Positions 1 through 10,834 of a stretch of 64,000 nucleotides of DNA are shown here, one piece after another. The stretch is from Clostridiaceae bacterium. GTDB taxonomy: Bacteria > Bacillota > Clostridia > Saccharofermentanales > DTU023. The stretch covers positions 1 to 64,000 of the forward strand of contig DUPV01000024.1 of assembly GCA_012838135.1 (NCBI GenBank), written 5' to 3'. Under the pieces are notes generated by a model. It worked only from the letters and a program-made list of their open reading frames with translations. It did no database searches and was not told the origin of the DNA. The position numbers and the translations under genes were made by a program. Position 1 is the stretch's first letter. Every line of letters starts with the position of its first letter.

Positions 1-12
1 AAGTCAAAATGT

Positions 13-2142
13 CTACAGGACAATCAATTCTTCTTGCGACGGGTATGGGAAAACATCATAAGGAGTGTATAATTCTATTTCGCGCAGGATAGTGGCGAGT
101 TCCGCCATGGCAGGACGCAATTTGTCAACCATAGCACGAATTACTTGATTAGAATCTTCCGGCTCAATAATCTCACCAATCATTTTATCAATTTCTTTTG
201 TTTTAGCATCAAGTCGGTCTAATAAATCGGCATTAAACTTTGCTCGTTCTACAGCAGACTTGCTATAGCCGGTACCGGCTACTTTTTCTAGTTTTGCTTG
301 ATAATCAAGTAATGCCGGATAGACGCCTTCCTGACCCATTCTGGTAATAATTCTGGCTTGAGTTTTGACAGAATGAATAAAATCTTTGACCAAAACCTGA
401 TAACGAGCCTCAAGTTCTTGAGCATTTAAGACATCAAATCTCTCCAATAATTTGATTGTTGAAGGTTCGCGCAAAATTTCCACGGTTTCAATATAGTTTT
501 CATAATGTTTCAGACCGCGTTTTTCAGCCTCTGTTTTCCAGCTTTGATCATAACCATTACCGGTAAATAAAATCGCATGATGTTTTTTCAAAATGTCATG
601 CGTAATTTGCATTACTGTTTTATGCAAATTTTCCGGTTCCGGTTTTTGCAAATTTTCAACTTCTGATTTATTAAAATCATCTGATTTTAAGCTTACTTCT
701 AAACGGTCAGCAATATCTTTGAGACTTTCCGCCATGCCAGCAAAGAGGAATGTATTGAGCGGAGACGCGTTCAAAGAAGCACCCAAAGTTCTGATTTCAA
801 ATTTGTTGCCGCTGAAACTGATCGGAGCTGTGCGGTTACGATCCGTAGCATCAATACTTTGCGCCGACAGACTTACCAGCGGAGCTGTTAAGCGAGTCAG
901 TTCAACCGGAGTTATCTCGGTTGTTTCTGCTAATTGAACAAACAAATCATGCAATTTATCTCCGAGATAAATTGAAAGCACACTGGGTGGTGCTTCTTGT
1001 CTGCCCAAACGATGATCGTTACCTTCATTCGAGGATGCCATACGCAATAAAACCTGATATTTATCAACGGTTTGAATAAATGCCGACAAAAATACTATGA
1101 ATTGCAAGTCTTCCGGAGCACGATCACCCGGATCAAATAAATTATCTCCGTTTGATGCTTGCAGAGAAATATTGTTGTGTTTACCGGAACCGTTTAAACC
1201 GCTAAATGGTTTTTCGGTTAATAAACATTCAAAACCGTGACGACGAGCAACTTTTTTCAAAATATCCATAATTAACATGTTTTGGTCAATAGTTGTCGTT
1301 ACATCGGCAAAAGAAGATACCAATTCATATTGACCGGGAGCCACTTCATTATGTTCAATTTCCGCATAAATACCCAAAGCCCAGCATTCACGATTTACTT
1401 CTTCCATAAAATCCTGAACATTTTCACTCATTGAACTGAAGTACGGATCTTCATAATCTCCGCCACGCGGCATCTCGGCTGAGAACAATGCCTTTTCACA
1501 AAATCTTAAATCCGGTCTTTGCATCGCTTTGTCTTTGTAAACCAAGAAATATTCTTGTTCCAAACCAACCATCGGACGCACAAATTCAACCTCTGTTTTG
1601 CCTAAAAGGTTCAAAACTCTGGTAGCTTGTTCACTCAAAGCCTCACGTGCATTGATTAAAGGCATTTTCATATCAAGTTTGGCACCGGTATAGCTGATAA
1701 ATACACTCGGAATATAAAGAACATTTTTTCTGACAAAAGCCGACGAAGAAACATCCCAATAAGTATAACCGCGAGCTTCAAAGGTGTCACGTAAACCGCC
1801 ATGCGGGAAAGCTGACCCGTCGGTTTCACCGCGCATTAAAGATTTGCCGGATAACCTTGAGATCGGTGAGCCGTCTTTACCTTCTTGGAGAAATGAAACA
1901 TGTTTTTCCGCAGTTTTACCGGTTAAAGGTTGAAACCAATGACAAAAATGAGTTGCTCCTCTTTCCATTGCCCAAACTTTCATTGCATGGGCAATCGCAT
2001 CGGCAACTTCCCGATCAATCGGCTGATTTTGGAAAACTGCTTGCTCCCAAGCATAATATACGGGTTTAGGTAAGCGATCTTTCATCACTGACTTGCCGAA
2101 TAGATTTTTACCAAATTCCTTGACCAATTCAAATCGAGTCAT
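13..2142 (-). CDS. glnN: Type III glutamine synthetase
   Basis: 709 aa; GSIII-like N-terminus (RFELVKEFGKNLFG), GLEQEYFL, NGSGKHNNIS and NRTAPISFSGNKFEIRTLGAS motifs; GGAGG-type RBS upstream. Confidence 0.95.
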   Translation of the reverse strand: MTRFELVKEFGKNLFGKSVMKDRLPKPVYYAWEQAVFQNQPIDREVADAIAHAMKVWAMERGATHFCHWFQPLTGKTAEKHVSFLQEGKDGSPISRLSGKSLMRGETDGSAFPHGGLRDTFEARGYTYWDVSSSAFVRKNVLYIPSVFISYTGAKLDMKMPLINAREALSEQATRVLNLLGKTEVEFVRPMVGLEQEYFLVYKDKAMQRPDLRFCEKALFSAEMPRGGDYEDPYFSSMSENVQDFMEEVNRECWALGIYAEIEHNEVAPGQYELVSSFADVTTTIDQNMLIMDILKKVARRHGFECLLTEKPFSGLNGSGKHNNISLQASNGDNLFDPGDRAPEDLQFIVFLSAFIQTVDKYQVLLRMASSNEGNDHRLGRQEAPPSVLSIYLGDKLHDLFVQLAETTEITPVELTRLTAPLVSLSAQSIDATDRNRTAPISFSGNKFEIRTLGASLNASPLNTFLFAGMAESLKDIADRLEVSLKSDDFNKSEVENLQKPEPENLHKTVMQITHDILKKHHAILFTGNGYDQSWKTEAEKRGLKHYENYIETVEILREPSTIKLLERFDVLNAQELEARYQVLVKDFIHSVKTQARIITRMGQEGVYPALLDYQAKLEKVAGTGYSKSAVERAKFNADLLDRLDAKTKEIDKMIGEIIEPEDSNQVIRAMVDKLRPAMAELATILREIELYTPYDVFPYPSQEELIVL

Positions 2143-2240
2143 AGCGGTTCCTCCTATACATGCTTTTCTGCACGACCGACGTTTATTGTAATATATTCTT
2201 CTATTATGAATATTTAATAATAATATGCAATTTACGGCAA

Positions 2241-3215
2241 TTAAATAATATTATGTAACAAGTCTTCTGAATCTCTATTTGACAATAAGCCGAGCGGAAT
2301 GTCAAAAATTGTTTTCGCGCCATACTGTTCCGCTTTGTATAATCTATAGGTCGCTCTGGCGAAAGCCACGCTAATTGCAGCAGTATATTGCGGATTGCTG
2401 TCAAGTTTTAAATTAAATTCAAAAACCGCTTTAGTTTCAGGAGAAGTTTCACCTTGTCTGATAACTGTACCACCATGTGGCATTCCCTGATGATTTTGTA
2501 AAAATTCAGCTTGTGAAATAAAGTTTACTTCAGTCTGGTAAGGTGCAAAATAATCCGGCATATTTTTGATTTCATTTGCAATTATTTCTTGATCAGCATC
2601 CGGTTCTGCCACAACATAAACAACCCTTTGATGAGCTTTGGCAGAAGTATATTCAACAGCTTTACCTTCTTTAATTTGAGAAATCATTGTTTGATCAGGA
2701 ATTGTATATTGTACACCGTTTTTCACACCGGGGACTCTGCGAACAGCATCACTATGCCCTTGGCTGAGCCCTTTCCCCCAAAATGTATAAGTTTTGCCGA
2801 CCGGTAAAATTGCTTCAGAAAGCATTCTTTGCAAAGAAAAAAGTCCCGGATCCCAACCAATAGCAATTGTTGAAACATATTTATGTTTTAATGCTATGCG
2901 ATTCATTTCAGCAAAATAATCGGCAATTGCCGAATGTGTATCAAAACAGTCAACCGTATTGAAATTAGCTGCCAACTCCGGTCCTTGCTCCGGAATATCT
3001 TTTTGTGAACCACCGGCTAAAATCAAAACATCAATTTCATTTTGAAAATTAATCAGACTATCGTAGGATTCTACCCTCGAGTCTGACATTATAGTTTGCG
3101 GATCACGCCGCGTAAAAATAGCAAACAGCTCCATATCGGAACTGTTTGTTAAAGCCGTTTCAATACCCCGACCTAAATTACCATAACCTACAATACCTAT
3201 TTTAATTTTCGTCAT
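2241..3215 (-). CDS. ddh: meso-diaminopimelate dehydrogenase
   Basis: 324 aa; GIVGYGNLGRGIE Rossmann motif, WDPGLFSLQRML, GKGLSQGHSDAVRRVPGVKNGVQYT; next to dapB/dapA. Confidence 0.93.
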   Translation of the reverse strand: MTKIKIGIVGYGNLGRGIETALTNSSDMELFAIFTRRDPQTIMSDSRVESYDSLINFQNEIDVLILAGGSQKDIPEQGPELAANFNTVDCFDTHSAIADYFAEMNRIALKHKYVSTIAIGWDPGLFSLQRMLSEAILPVGKTYTFWGKGLSQGHSDAVRRVPGVKNGVQYTIPDQTMISQIKEGKAVEYTSAKAHQRVVYVVAEPDADQEIIANEIKNMPDYFAPYQTEVNFISQAEFLQNHQGMPHGGTVIRQGETSPETKAVFEFNLKLDSNPQYTAAISVAFARATYRLYKAEQYGAKTIFDIPLGLLSNRDSEDLLHNII

Positions 3216-3289
3216 TAATTTTCCTTGCCATAATCATATTATATAAATACTTTTGTAATATTAAACAATTGATTTGGTCATAAAAATGT

Positions 3290-4048
3290 TTATTTCTTTT
3301 GTAAAACATCGTCCATATCATAAAAACCGGCAGGTTGCTCAACGACAAATTCAGCAGCCTGAATTGCTCCGTTCGCAAAGACTTTACGTGAATTTGCATT
3401 ATGTTTGATTTCAATAATTTCATCTTCACCGGCAAAGATTACGGAATGCTCACCGACAATCGTACCACCTCTGATAGCCGCAATTCCAATTTCGTTTTTA
3501 TTCCGACCATCATAAATGCCGGCACGACCGTTCAATGCATGCAGCGAATCAGCTCGACCTTTATTCGCAGCATCAAACAGCATTTTTGCTGTTCCGCTTG
3601 GTGAGTCTACTTTATAGCGATGATGTTTTTCAATAATCTCAATATCAAAGTTTTTCAGCATGGAAGCCAGTTGTTCAACCATGATTTGCATGACATTCAC
3701 ACCAAGACTCATGTTTTTTGCATGGAGAATCGCGACTTTCTCAGATGCCGCCTTTATTGCGGCTTCTTGTTCATCGGAATAACCGGTTGAGGCAATCACC
3801 ATCGGCAAATTGTTTTTAATTCCAAAATCCAGCAAAGCATTTAAGCTTGCCGGATTGGAAAAATCAATAATCACATCAATTTGCTCGGGATTATCAATAT
3901 CTGCTAAATCAAGATAAACCGGGTATGGTAAATCAGGGCCCAATTCAGCTGCAAAACCGGCAACAATCTGATGTTGCTCGGAACTTTTCAATAAATCGGT
4001 AATCATATGACCCATTTTTCCAGTAGCACCGGATAACAAAATTTTCAT
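3290..4048 (-). CDS. dapB: 4-hydroxy-tetrahydrodipicolinate reductase
   Basis: 252 aa; GATGKMGH, IDFSNPAS, EKHHRYKVDSPSGTA, IRGGTIVGEHSVIFAGEDE. Confidence 0.95.
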   Translation of the reverse strand: MKILLSGATGKMGHMITDLLKSSEQHQIVAGFAAELGPDLPYPVYLDLADIDNPEQIDVIIDFSNPASLNALLDFGIKNNLPMVIASTGYSDEQEAAIKAASEKVAILHAKNMSLGVNVMQIMVEQLASMLKNFDIEIIEKHHRYKVDSPSGTAKMLFDAANKGRADSLHALNGRAGIYDGRNKNEIGIAAIRGGTIVGEHSVIFAGEDEIIEIKHNANSRKVFANGAIQAAEFVVEQPAGFYDMDDVLQKK

Positions 4049-4210
4049 TGGCTAATCCTTCCTTATTGTTTCTTACTGTTTCTCATTTGTTTACTGATGC
4101 AATTTGCATTGCTAAATCATTTATCCAATTCACCTGCGTTTGATGTGTCCTTGTCCGATACACTTTTGTTTCTTTATTCAATTTACCCGATTTGAAGCAT
4201 GTAAAAATAA

Positions 4211-5089
4211 TTATAATAAATTCAGGGCAGTCAATTCTTTACGCAATAATTCAACAGTTGCTTCTGAAGCTCTGGTTAGCGGCAGACGCAAGCCGCCGGC
4301 GGGTAAACCTAGTAATTCCATTGCACTTTTAATCGGTACGGGATTTACTTCGGCGAACATTGCTTTAATTAACGGCAAATATTTGACCTGCATCTCACCG
4401 GCCGTTTTAAAATCACCGTCCAAGCAAGCTTGAACCATATTGTGCATTTCGAGCGGTAAAGCATTGGCAAACACTGAAATAACTCCGTTGCCACCAAGCG
4501 ACATCAAAGGTACTACAACATCATCATTACCTGAATACACAGCAAAATCTTTTGGTACTGCGTGTTTAATAGCAGCTGTATAAGCTAAATTACCGGTTGC
4601 ATCTTTAATCCCGACAATATTGTCAATTTCAGCCAACTCTTTAACCACGTCAACCGGAATTTCAACAGCGGTACGACCGGGAACTGTATAAAGAATTAAA
4701 GGAATTTTTACATTATTTGCTATGGTTTTATAATGTTCATATAAACCGCGTTTTGTGGCTTTATTGTAGTAAGGGGTAACAATTAACAAAGCATCGGCAC
4801 CTGTTTTTTCCGCTTCAACACTAAGTTCAACAGCATGATCCGTATGATTGATACCGGTACCTGCAATAACCGGAATCTTTCCGCCGACTCTTTTTACTAC
4901 ATAACTAATGGCTTCAATTTGCTCCGGATCGGAAGCAGTTGAAGCTTCACCTGTTGTGCCCATTACGATAATAGCATCGGTTTTGTTTTTCAAATGAAAA
5001 TCGACCAATTTATCGAAACCCGGATAATCAATTTCTCCATTTTCTTTAAAGGGTGTGACAATAGCAACACCGGAACCAGTAAATAACAT
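4211..5089 (-). CDS. dapA: 4-hydroxy-tetrahydrodipicolinate synthase
   Basis: 292 aa; GTTGEASTAS, PVIAGTGINHTDHAVEL, TPYYNKATKRGLYEHYK, GIKDATGNL. Confidence 0.96.
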   Translation of the reverse strand: MLFTGSGVAIVTPFKENGEIDYPGFDKLVDFHLKNKTDAIIVMGTTGEASTASDPEQIEAISYVVKRVGGKIPVIAGTGINHTDHAVELSVEAEKTGADALLIVTPYYNKATKRGLYEHYKTIANNVKIPLILYTVPGRTAVEIPVDVVKELAEIDNIVGIKDATGNLAYTAAIKHAVPKDFAVYSGNDDVVVPLMSLGGNGVISVFANALPLEMHNMVQACLDGDFKTAGEMQVKYLPLIKAMFAEVNPVPIKSAMELLGLPAGGLRLPLTRASEATVELLRKELTALNLL

Positions 5090-5388
5090 AGAAAATCCTC
5101 CTTATTATTTATGCTATTTTATTTTGCCGATTAACCTAACCAAAGCCTAAATCTCTTATTGCAGAATTCAATACTTACCTAAACTCTCATCAAATTATCT
5201 GACACTAATTCAATTCCATAGCAGTTTGATTATAAATCCATATCCTGCTTAATTATATACCAATTATTATACACCAATCTGATTGTTTATGAATCAATTC
5301 TATAAAAGTCACCGATAATAAATTTAAAATAGAGCAACAGAAAATCTTTTTATCTATAAAGCAATTCAAAATTTCTTAAAGCAACTGT

Positions 5389-6594
5389 TTATAAACCGAA
5401 AGCATCAGCTAAAGCATTGATAATTTTGTTTTTATCTTCAGCTTTTACTACATATGAAATACTGATATCAGAAGTTGAAACCATATAAAACAGGACATTT
5501 TGTTCAATAAAAACATTGAATGCTTTTGCTGCAACACCGACTTGATTACGCATTGCACTGCCGATAATTGAAATTTTATTCAGATTTTCAACAAAAGTAT
5601 ATTCCAGTTCCATGCGATTCAAAACTTCAATTATTTCTTGCTTCGAATCCATATCCGAAGTAAAAGAAAATGCTGAATTATTTTGGTCAATAATAACTTG
5701 ATTCAAAATATCCACATTAACATCGGCCGCTGCTAATTCCGTAAAACATTTTGATGATTCAAAGCTTAAATTCGGCAAACCTTGAATGCTGACCAACAAA
5801 ATATTTTCAATTGCCGAAACATTAGTTAACTTGAAATCTTCCATTTTTTTCCCTCCGGTTTGTTCTGTAAAATCTGAAATATAAGTACCTTCAACTTCTC
5901 CGGTATTCAATGCAATATAGAGAGGAACATGATATTTGGCTGCCAACTCAACACTGCGTGCTTCGATAACTCGCGCACCCTGATGAGCCATCTCTACAAC
6001 TTCTTCGTAATTGATGCGATCAATTTTTTTAGCTTGCGGCCGAATTCTCGGATCAGCACTATAAATACCATCTACGTCAGTATAAATTTCACATTTTGCA
6101 CCTAATTTTGCAGCTAAGGCAACTGCCGAAGTATCAGAACCGCCGCGGCCTAAAGTCGTAATATCTCCCGCTTTATTCATGCCTTGAAATCCTGCAACTA
6201 CAGCTATTTCACCACGTTTTAAGGCAGATTCGATCAACTTCGGATCCAAGTCTTCAATTTTGCTTTTACGATGTGAACCTTTAGTTCTGAATCCTGCTTG
6301 AAATCCGGTAAAACTCTCTGCCGGGTAACCTAAATCATTTAAGCATAATGCCAAAAGTGATGCAGATATCAATTCGCCGCTTGATAATAAAACATCAACT
6401 TCTCTGGCAATCGGACGTGCACTCACTTCATATGCTAAATTCAGCAGATTATCTGTAGTTTTACCCATTGCGGATACAACAACTACAAGATCATCATATT
6501 TTTCTTTTTGGCGTAAAATCAACTGACATACTTGTTTAATCTTATCTGTGGTAGCAACTGATGTACCACCGAATTTCATAACTAATCTCTTCAT
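5389..6594 (-). CDS. lysC: Aspartate kinase with C-terminal ACT region
   Basis: 401 aa; VMKFGGTSVA, FQGMNKAGDITTLGRGGSDTSAVALA, YTDVDGIYSADPRI. Confidence 0.94.
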   Translation of the reverse strand: MKRLVMKFGGTSVATTDKIKQVCQLILRQKEKYDDLVVVVSAMGKTTDNLLNLAYEVSARPIAREVDVLLSSGELISASLLALCLNDLGYPAESFTGFQAGFRTKGSHRKSKIEDLDPKLIESALKRGEIAVVAGFQGMNKAGDITTLGRGGSDTSAVALAAKLGAKCEIYTDVDGIYSADPRIRPQAKKIDRINYEEVVEMAHQGARVIEARSVELAAKYHVPLYIALNTGEVEGTYISDFTEQTGGKKMEDFKLTNVSAIENILLVSIQGLPNLSFESSKCFTELAAADVNVDILNQVIIDQNNSAFSFTSDMDSKQEIIEVLNRMELEYTFVENLNKISIIGSAMRNQVGVAAKAFNVFIEQNVLFYMVSTSDISISYVVKAEDKNKIINALADAFGL

Positions 6595-6672
6595 TTCTTT
6601 ACCATCACAATATTTTTATCTTAATAATCTATTTTGCCACCATAGTATTTAGCCACTGCATATATTTTTAGC

Positions 6673-6710
6673 ATTCGTAATGATCACAAGTACTTTTGAT
6701 CATTACGAAT
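6673..6710. repeat. Perfect 14-bp inverted repeat spanning the lysA stop codon
   Basis: ATTCGTAATGATCA (6673-6686) / TGATCATTACGAAT (6697-6710), 10-nt loop; no T-tract on either side. Confidence 0.9.
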
Positions 6711-7997
6711 CAAATCTTCATAGGTTTCCCGTTTCACCGCAAGATGACTTCGTCCGTTTTCGACGAAAACAACTGCCGGTCTGGGAATACGATTATAGTT
6801 TGAACTCATTGCATAATTATATGCTCCGGTTCCCGGAATTAACAACAAATCACCCGGATCAGCCTGCGGCAAAGCTACATCCTCAATTAAAATGTCACCG
6901 GTCTCACAACATTTACCTGCAATTCGGTAATTCTCGGTCGGTTCTTCCTGCATCCGATTTGCCAAACAAGCCTCGTACTCCGCCTGATAAAGTGCCGGTC
7001 TCGGATTATCGGTCATGCCGCCATCGACAAAAATAAACGGTTTTCCCTGATAAGGCTGTTTGACTGCTCCTACCGTATAGAGTGTGCTGCCGCTTGCATT
7101 AATCAATGAACGCCCCGGCTCAATACTGACAATCTCGATTATCAAATTAAGTTCAGCTATAATCCGTTCAATTTTAACTATATATTCCGTCAAAAATTCA
7201 GCATAGTCAAATGGCTTATCCTCTTTTGTATAGTATACTCCGAAACCTCCACCCAGATTAATTTCTCTGACTTTAATCGAATAATCATCCGATAGTTTAC
7301 GGGCAAAAGAAAACATTGCAGCTGCTTCCTGAAAAAAGAAATCTTTGTTCAAAATCTGAGAACCGATATGACAATGAATACCTTCCAGTTCAAGCCAAGG
7401 ATCCGAATTCATCTCTTGCAATAATAAGCAGGTTGCGGGATCAGCAATACTCATCCCGAATTTTGAATCTTCCTTGGTGGTTTGAATATACTTATGTGTA
7501 TCCGCTTCAATACCCGGATTAACCCGCAACAACACTTTGACCTTTTTTTGTTTTTGCGCAGCCAATGCTGATAAAACCAAGAATTCCGTATGATGATCAA
7601 CAATAATTCTGCCAACATTGTTTTTCAAAGCCATTTCCAATTCTTCCGGCAATTTATTATTACCATGCAATGAAATTTTTGCCGGATCATAACCTGCGGC
7701 AAGTGCCGTATAGAGTTCTCCCCCACTGACAACATCCAAATATAAGCCGGTCTCTTTTGCCAAGCCCAAGATATACAAATTACTGAAAGCTTTTGAAGCA
7801 TAAGAAATATGCGTTTGAAATTTTTCCGAATGAAAATTATCTAAAAAAATATTTGCCTGATCCTTAAAATGTTTTTGATCAATTATATAGAGAGGAGTGC
7901 CATGTTCCGCACGCAATTGTTCAACTGAAACATCGCCGATCAGCAATTGATTATTCTCAATTTTCATTGTGCCATGTAATTTCATTTTTAACCTCAT
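6684..7997 (-). CDS. lysA: Diaminopimelate decarboxylase
   Basis: 437 aa; SYASKAFSN, GGELYTAL, HCHIGSQI, EPGRSLI, CCETGDIL, GTGAYNYAMSSNYN. Confidence 0.95.
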   Translation of the reverse strand: MRLKMKLHGTMKIENNQLLIGDVSVEQLRAEHGTPLYIIDQKHFKDQANIFLDNFHSEKFQTHISYASKAFSNLYILGLAKETGLYLDVVSGGELYTALAAGYDPAKISLHGNNKLPEELEMALKNNVGRIIVDHHTEFLVLSALAAQKQKKVKVLLRVNPGIEADTHKYIQTTKEDSKFGMSIADPATCLLLQEMNSDPWLELEGIHCHIGSQILNKDFFFQEAAAMFSFARKLSDDYSIKVREINLGGGFGVYYTKEDKPFDYAEFLTEYIVKIERIIAELNLIIEIVSIEPGRSLINASGSTLYTVGAVKQPYQGKPFIFVDGGMTDNPRPALYQAEYEACLANRMQEEPTENYRIAGKCCETGDILIEDVALPQADPGDLLLIPGTGAYNYAMSSNYNRIPRPAVVFVENGRSHLAVKRETYEDLIRNDQKYL

Positions 7998-8045
7998 TTC
8001 AAATGCGATACTCGTAAATTGTATAACATAAGCCTCTCTTTATAA

Positions 8046-8837
8046 TTATTTTGAAAAACTATATCCGGCATCGGAAATTAATTGTTTAGTATACAGATTT
8101 TGCGGATTTCGAAAAACCTTTTCAACATTCCCTTGTTCAACTATACTACCTTGGTTCAAAACAGCTATCGTATCACATAGATGATATATTACAGCTAAAT
8201 CATGAGAAATAAACAAACACGAGAATTTAAATTCTTTTCGCAAATCGATAATTAAATCAAGAACTTGGGCTTGTACTGAAACATCCAGTGAAGAAACCGG
8301 TTCATCAGCAATTAAAAGACAAGGTTCAACAATCAAAGCACAGCCCAGAGCAACTCTCTGTAATTGACCGCCCGATAATTGATGCGGATACCTTAAAAAA
8401 TAATCAGCTGACAGACCAACTTGTTCCAACATATGACGTGCTTTTGTTTCAATTTCAGACTCACTGAGAGATTTTCGGATTAAAAGAGGTTCCATCAATT
8501 GTTTACCGATTGTCATTTTCGGATTAAAAGAACTGTAGGGATCCTGAAAAACCATTTGAATGCCACAATTAAATTGTCTGATTCTTTGTCGTAAAGACAA
8601 ATCTTGAACTTCTTGCCCGCGAAAAAGAATTTTGCCTGAAATCGGTTTAATAAAACCGGTAATTAAATTTGCCAAAGTAGTTTTGCCGGAACCAGATTTG
8701 CCAACCAAACCCAAACACTCACCGGGTTTCATTGTCAAAGATAAATCCTTTAAAACATACTCCAATTTATGTAAAGAAGCAGAATAACTGGCATATATAT
8801 TATTTATTTCTAGGATATTGTGAAATTTTTCTGACAT
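8046..8837 (-). CDS. Dipeptide/oligopeptide ABC transporter ATP-binding protein (DppF/OppF-like)
   Basis: 263 aa; Walker A GKSGSGKTT, LSGGQLQR, Walker B LLIADEPVSSLD. Confidence 0.88.
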   Translation of the reverse strand: MSEKFHNILEINNIYASYSASLHKLEYVLKDLSLTMKPGECLGLVGKSGSGKTTLANLITGFIKPISGKILFRGQEVQDLSLRQRIRQFNCGIQMVFQDPYSSFNPKMTIGKQLMEPLLIRKSLSESEIETKARHMLEQVGLSADYFLRYPHQLSGGQLQRVALGCALIVEPCLLIADEPVSSLDVSVQAQVLDLIIDLRKEFKFSCLFISHDLAVIYHLCDTIAVLNQGSIVEQGNVEKVFRNPQNLYTKQLISDAGYSFSK

Positions 8838-8960
8838 TTGACTTCTTTATATATTCTTTCTTTTGATAATTTGATAATTATTGACTTAATTTAATATACG
8901 CTTCGTTAACATCACTTTGCTTAATCGGCTTGTAAAAATATCTTTCTTCTATTTAGCTTT

Positions 8961-9941
8961 CTATTTATCAAGCAAAAAGCAGGCTGCTTGATGACCGTCG
9001 CACATTTCATACATATCCGGTAATTCTTGTCGGCAACGCTCAAATACTTTGGGACAACGTTCGGCAAACAGACAATTTGTAGCAGATCCGCGATAATCTT
9101 TTGTTCGCGCTCTCATTATCATTAAATGCTGCCCTCTTTTTTCCGGTGTAGGAATCGACTCCAATAAGAGTTTAGTGTACATGTGTTGAGGTTGCATAAT
9201 AATTTGCGTAGTTGCACCAACCTCAACCGGAATGCCCTGATACAAAACATAAACTCGATCACATAACTTTTTAACCGTTGAAAAATCATGAGAAATATAT
9301 AACACTGATGTTTTTCTGCTGAAATTAATCAATTTAATTAATTCAATAATCTGAGCTTGAACCGAAACATCAAGTGCAGTTGTCGGTTCATCGGCAATTA
9401 ATAATTCAGGATTATTGATAATAGCCATAGCTATCAGTACTCTTTGTCTTTGTCCACCGGACAATTCATGTGGATAACGCTTCGCTAATTTTTCAACATC
9501 CGATAAATTAACCGCCCGCATTGTACCGTAAACTCTATTTCGACGCTCTTTCGGGTTCAAGTTAGTGTGAATCTTTAAGACTTCATCAATTTGTTTACCG
9601 ATACGAATCAAAGGATTCAAAGATTGACTTGCATCCTGATAAATTATCCCAAGTTGATTGCCGTTGATTTTACATCTGTCTTGAGCGGTAATCCGGGTAA
9701 TATCCTGACCTTTAAAAAATATATTACCTTGAGCTATAGAAATTCCCTCAGGTAAAATACCGGCAATTGCCATTGTACTGATGCTCTTACCGCTGCCGGA
9801 CTCACCGACTAAACCGACAATTTCACCGGGTTTTATCTTCAAGGAAACGTCTCGCACTAATTCTGCACCTTGGGCAGATACAACTTTCAGATGTTCAACT
9901 TTTAAGATATATTCAGATTTTGTCAGATCATTTTGCATCAA
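8961..9941 (-). CDS. Dipeptide/oligopeptide ABC transporter ATP-binding protein (DppD/OppD-like)
   Basis: 326 aa; GESGSGKSIS, LSGGQRQRV, DEPTTALDV; C-terminal Cys cluster CLFAERCPKVFERC. Confidence 0.9.
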   Translation of the reverse strand: MMQNDLTKSEYILKVEHLKVVSAQGAELVRDVSLKIKPGEIVGLVGESGSGKSISTMAIAGILPEGISIAQGNIFFKGQDITRITAQDRCKINGNQLGIIYQDASQSLNPLIRIGKQIDEVLKIHTNLNPKERRNRVYGTMRAVNLSDVEKLAKRYPHELSGGQRQRVLIAMAIINNPELLIADEPTTALDVSVQAQIIELIKLINFSRKTSVLYISHDFSTVKKLCDRVYVLYQGIPVEVGATTQIIMQPQHMYTKLLLESIPTPEKRGQHLMIMRARTKDYRGSATNCLFAERCPKVFERCRQELPDMYEMCDGHQAACFLLDK

Positions 9942-10834
9942 GCCAAACTCCTTTGTTGAGAAATTTGCTTCAAACCGTTACTGATAAAAAAACTGCCTAA
10001 AACTAATGTCACAATCATTAAGCCGGGAGCAATTGCCGACCACGGTGCTTGAAAAAGAAAGCCTTGAGCATCCTTGAGCATTCTGCCCCAAGTAATCTGT
10101 GACGGCGGAACACCAAGTCCTAAAAAACTTAATGATGATTCTGCCAAAATAGCATTGGCAAAACCTAAAGCAATTGCCGACATTAAGCGAGTTCTGATTT
10201 GAGGAAATAAATGTCGCCAAATTATTCTGCCGGACGAAGCTCCAAGTAATTGTAATCGTTTGACAAAATTTCGCTGACGATATTCTAAAAAGCCGCTGCG
10301 GATGACTCGCATATAGGATGGAATAAACATAATACCCAAAGCAACAATGACTTGCCAAATGCCATTGCCGAAAGTAGCAACAAACAGCATTCCCATTAAA
10401 ATTGCCGGGATTGATAACAATGCATCACTGATCCGATTGCCCCAATAATCAACCGTACCACCATAATAACCGCTCAATGCACCAATTAACAAACCGCTTG
10501 AACAACCGATTAAATTAATTCCAATTGAAATAATAATCGTTAATGGTAAACCGCTCATTACACGGGTAAAAATATCGCGTCCATAATTATCCGTACCGAA
10601 CCAATGCTTGGAATCAGGAGTTACAAAACGTTCTGACATATTCATTGATGTAGTATCGTAAGGTCTGTAAAATATATTAATCAAGAATAATACAAGTGGA
10701 ATTGCTAACAACACAAAACCGATTCGGAACTGAATTTTGGCACCCTTATTGATTGAACTCGCTCTGTAATAAGCACGTTGCACATCAGGTGCGAAAGAAA
10801 TTTGATTGTTTTTATCTTTACGCTTAAATCTCAT
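9938..10834 (-). CDS. Dipeptide/oligopeptide ABC transporter permease (DppC-like)
   Basis: 298 aa; FGTDNYGRDIFTRV hallmark, AESSLSFLGLGVPPSQITWGRML; overlaps flanking genes. Confidence 0.93.
   Translation of the reverse strand: MRFKRKDKNNQISFAPDVQRAYYRASSINKGAKIQFRIGFVLLAIPLVLFLINIFYRPYDTTSMNMSERFVTPDSKHWFGTDNYGRDIFTRVMSGLPLTIIISIGINLIGCSSGLLIGALSGYYGGTVDYWGNRISDALLSIPAILMGMLFVATFGNGIWQVIVALGIMFIPSYMRVIRSGFLEYRQRNFVKRLQLLGASSGRIIWRHLFPQIRTRLMSAIALGFANAILAESSLSFLGLGVPPSQITWGRMLKDAQGFLFQAPWSAIAPGLMIVTLVLGSFFISNGLKQISQQRSLA

Noticed and set aside
593-937. Plus-strand 114-aa ORF inside glnN
   Set aside because: Fully antisense to a well-supported glutamine synthetase gene; no RBS or recognisable domain.
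5090-5388. Lysine riboswitch upstream of dapA
   Set aside because: Intergenic region is AT-rich with no L-box-like conserved segments visible.
6673-6710. Palindrome as an intrinsic terminator of lysA
   Set aside because: No T-tract on the minus strand after the stem (GCTAAAAATATATG); the stem includes the lysA stop codon.
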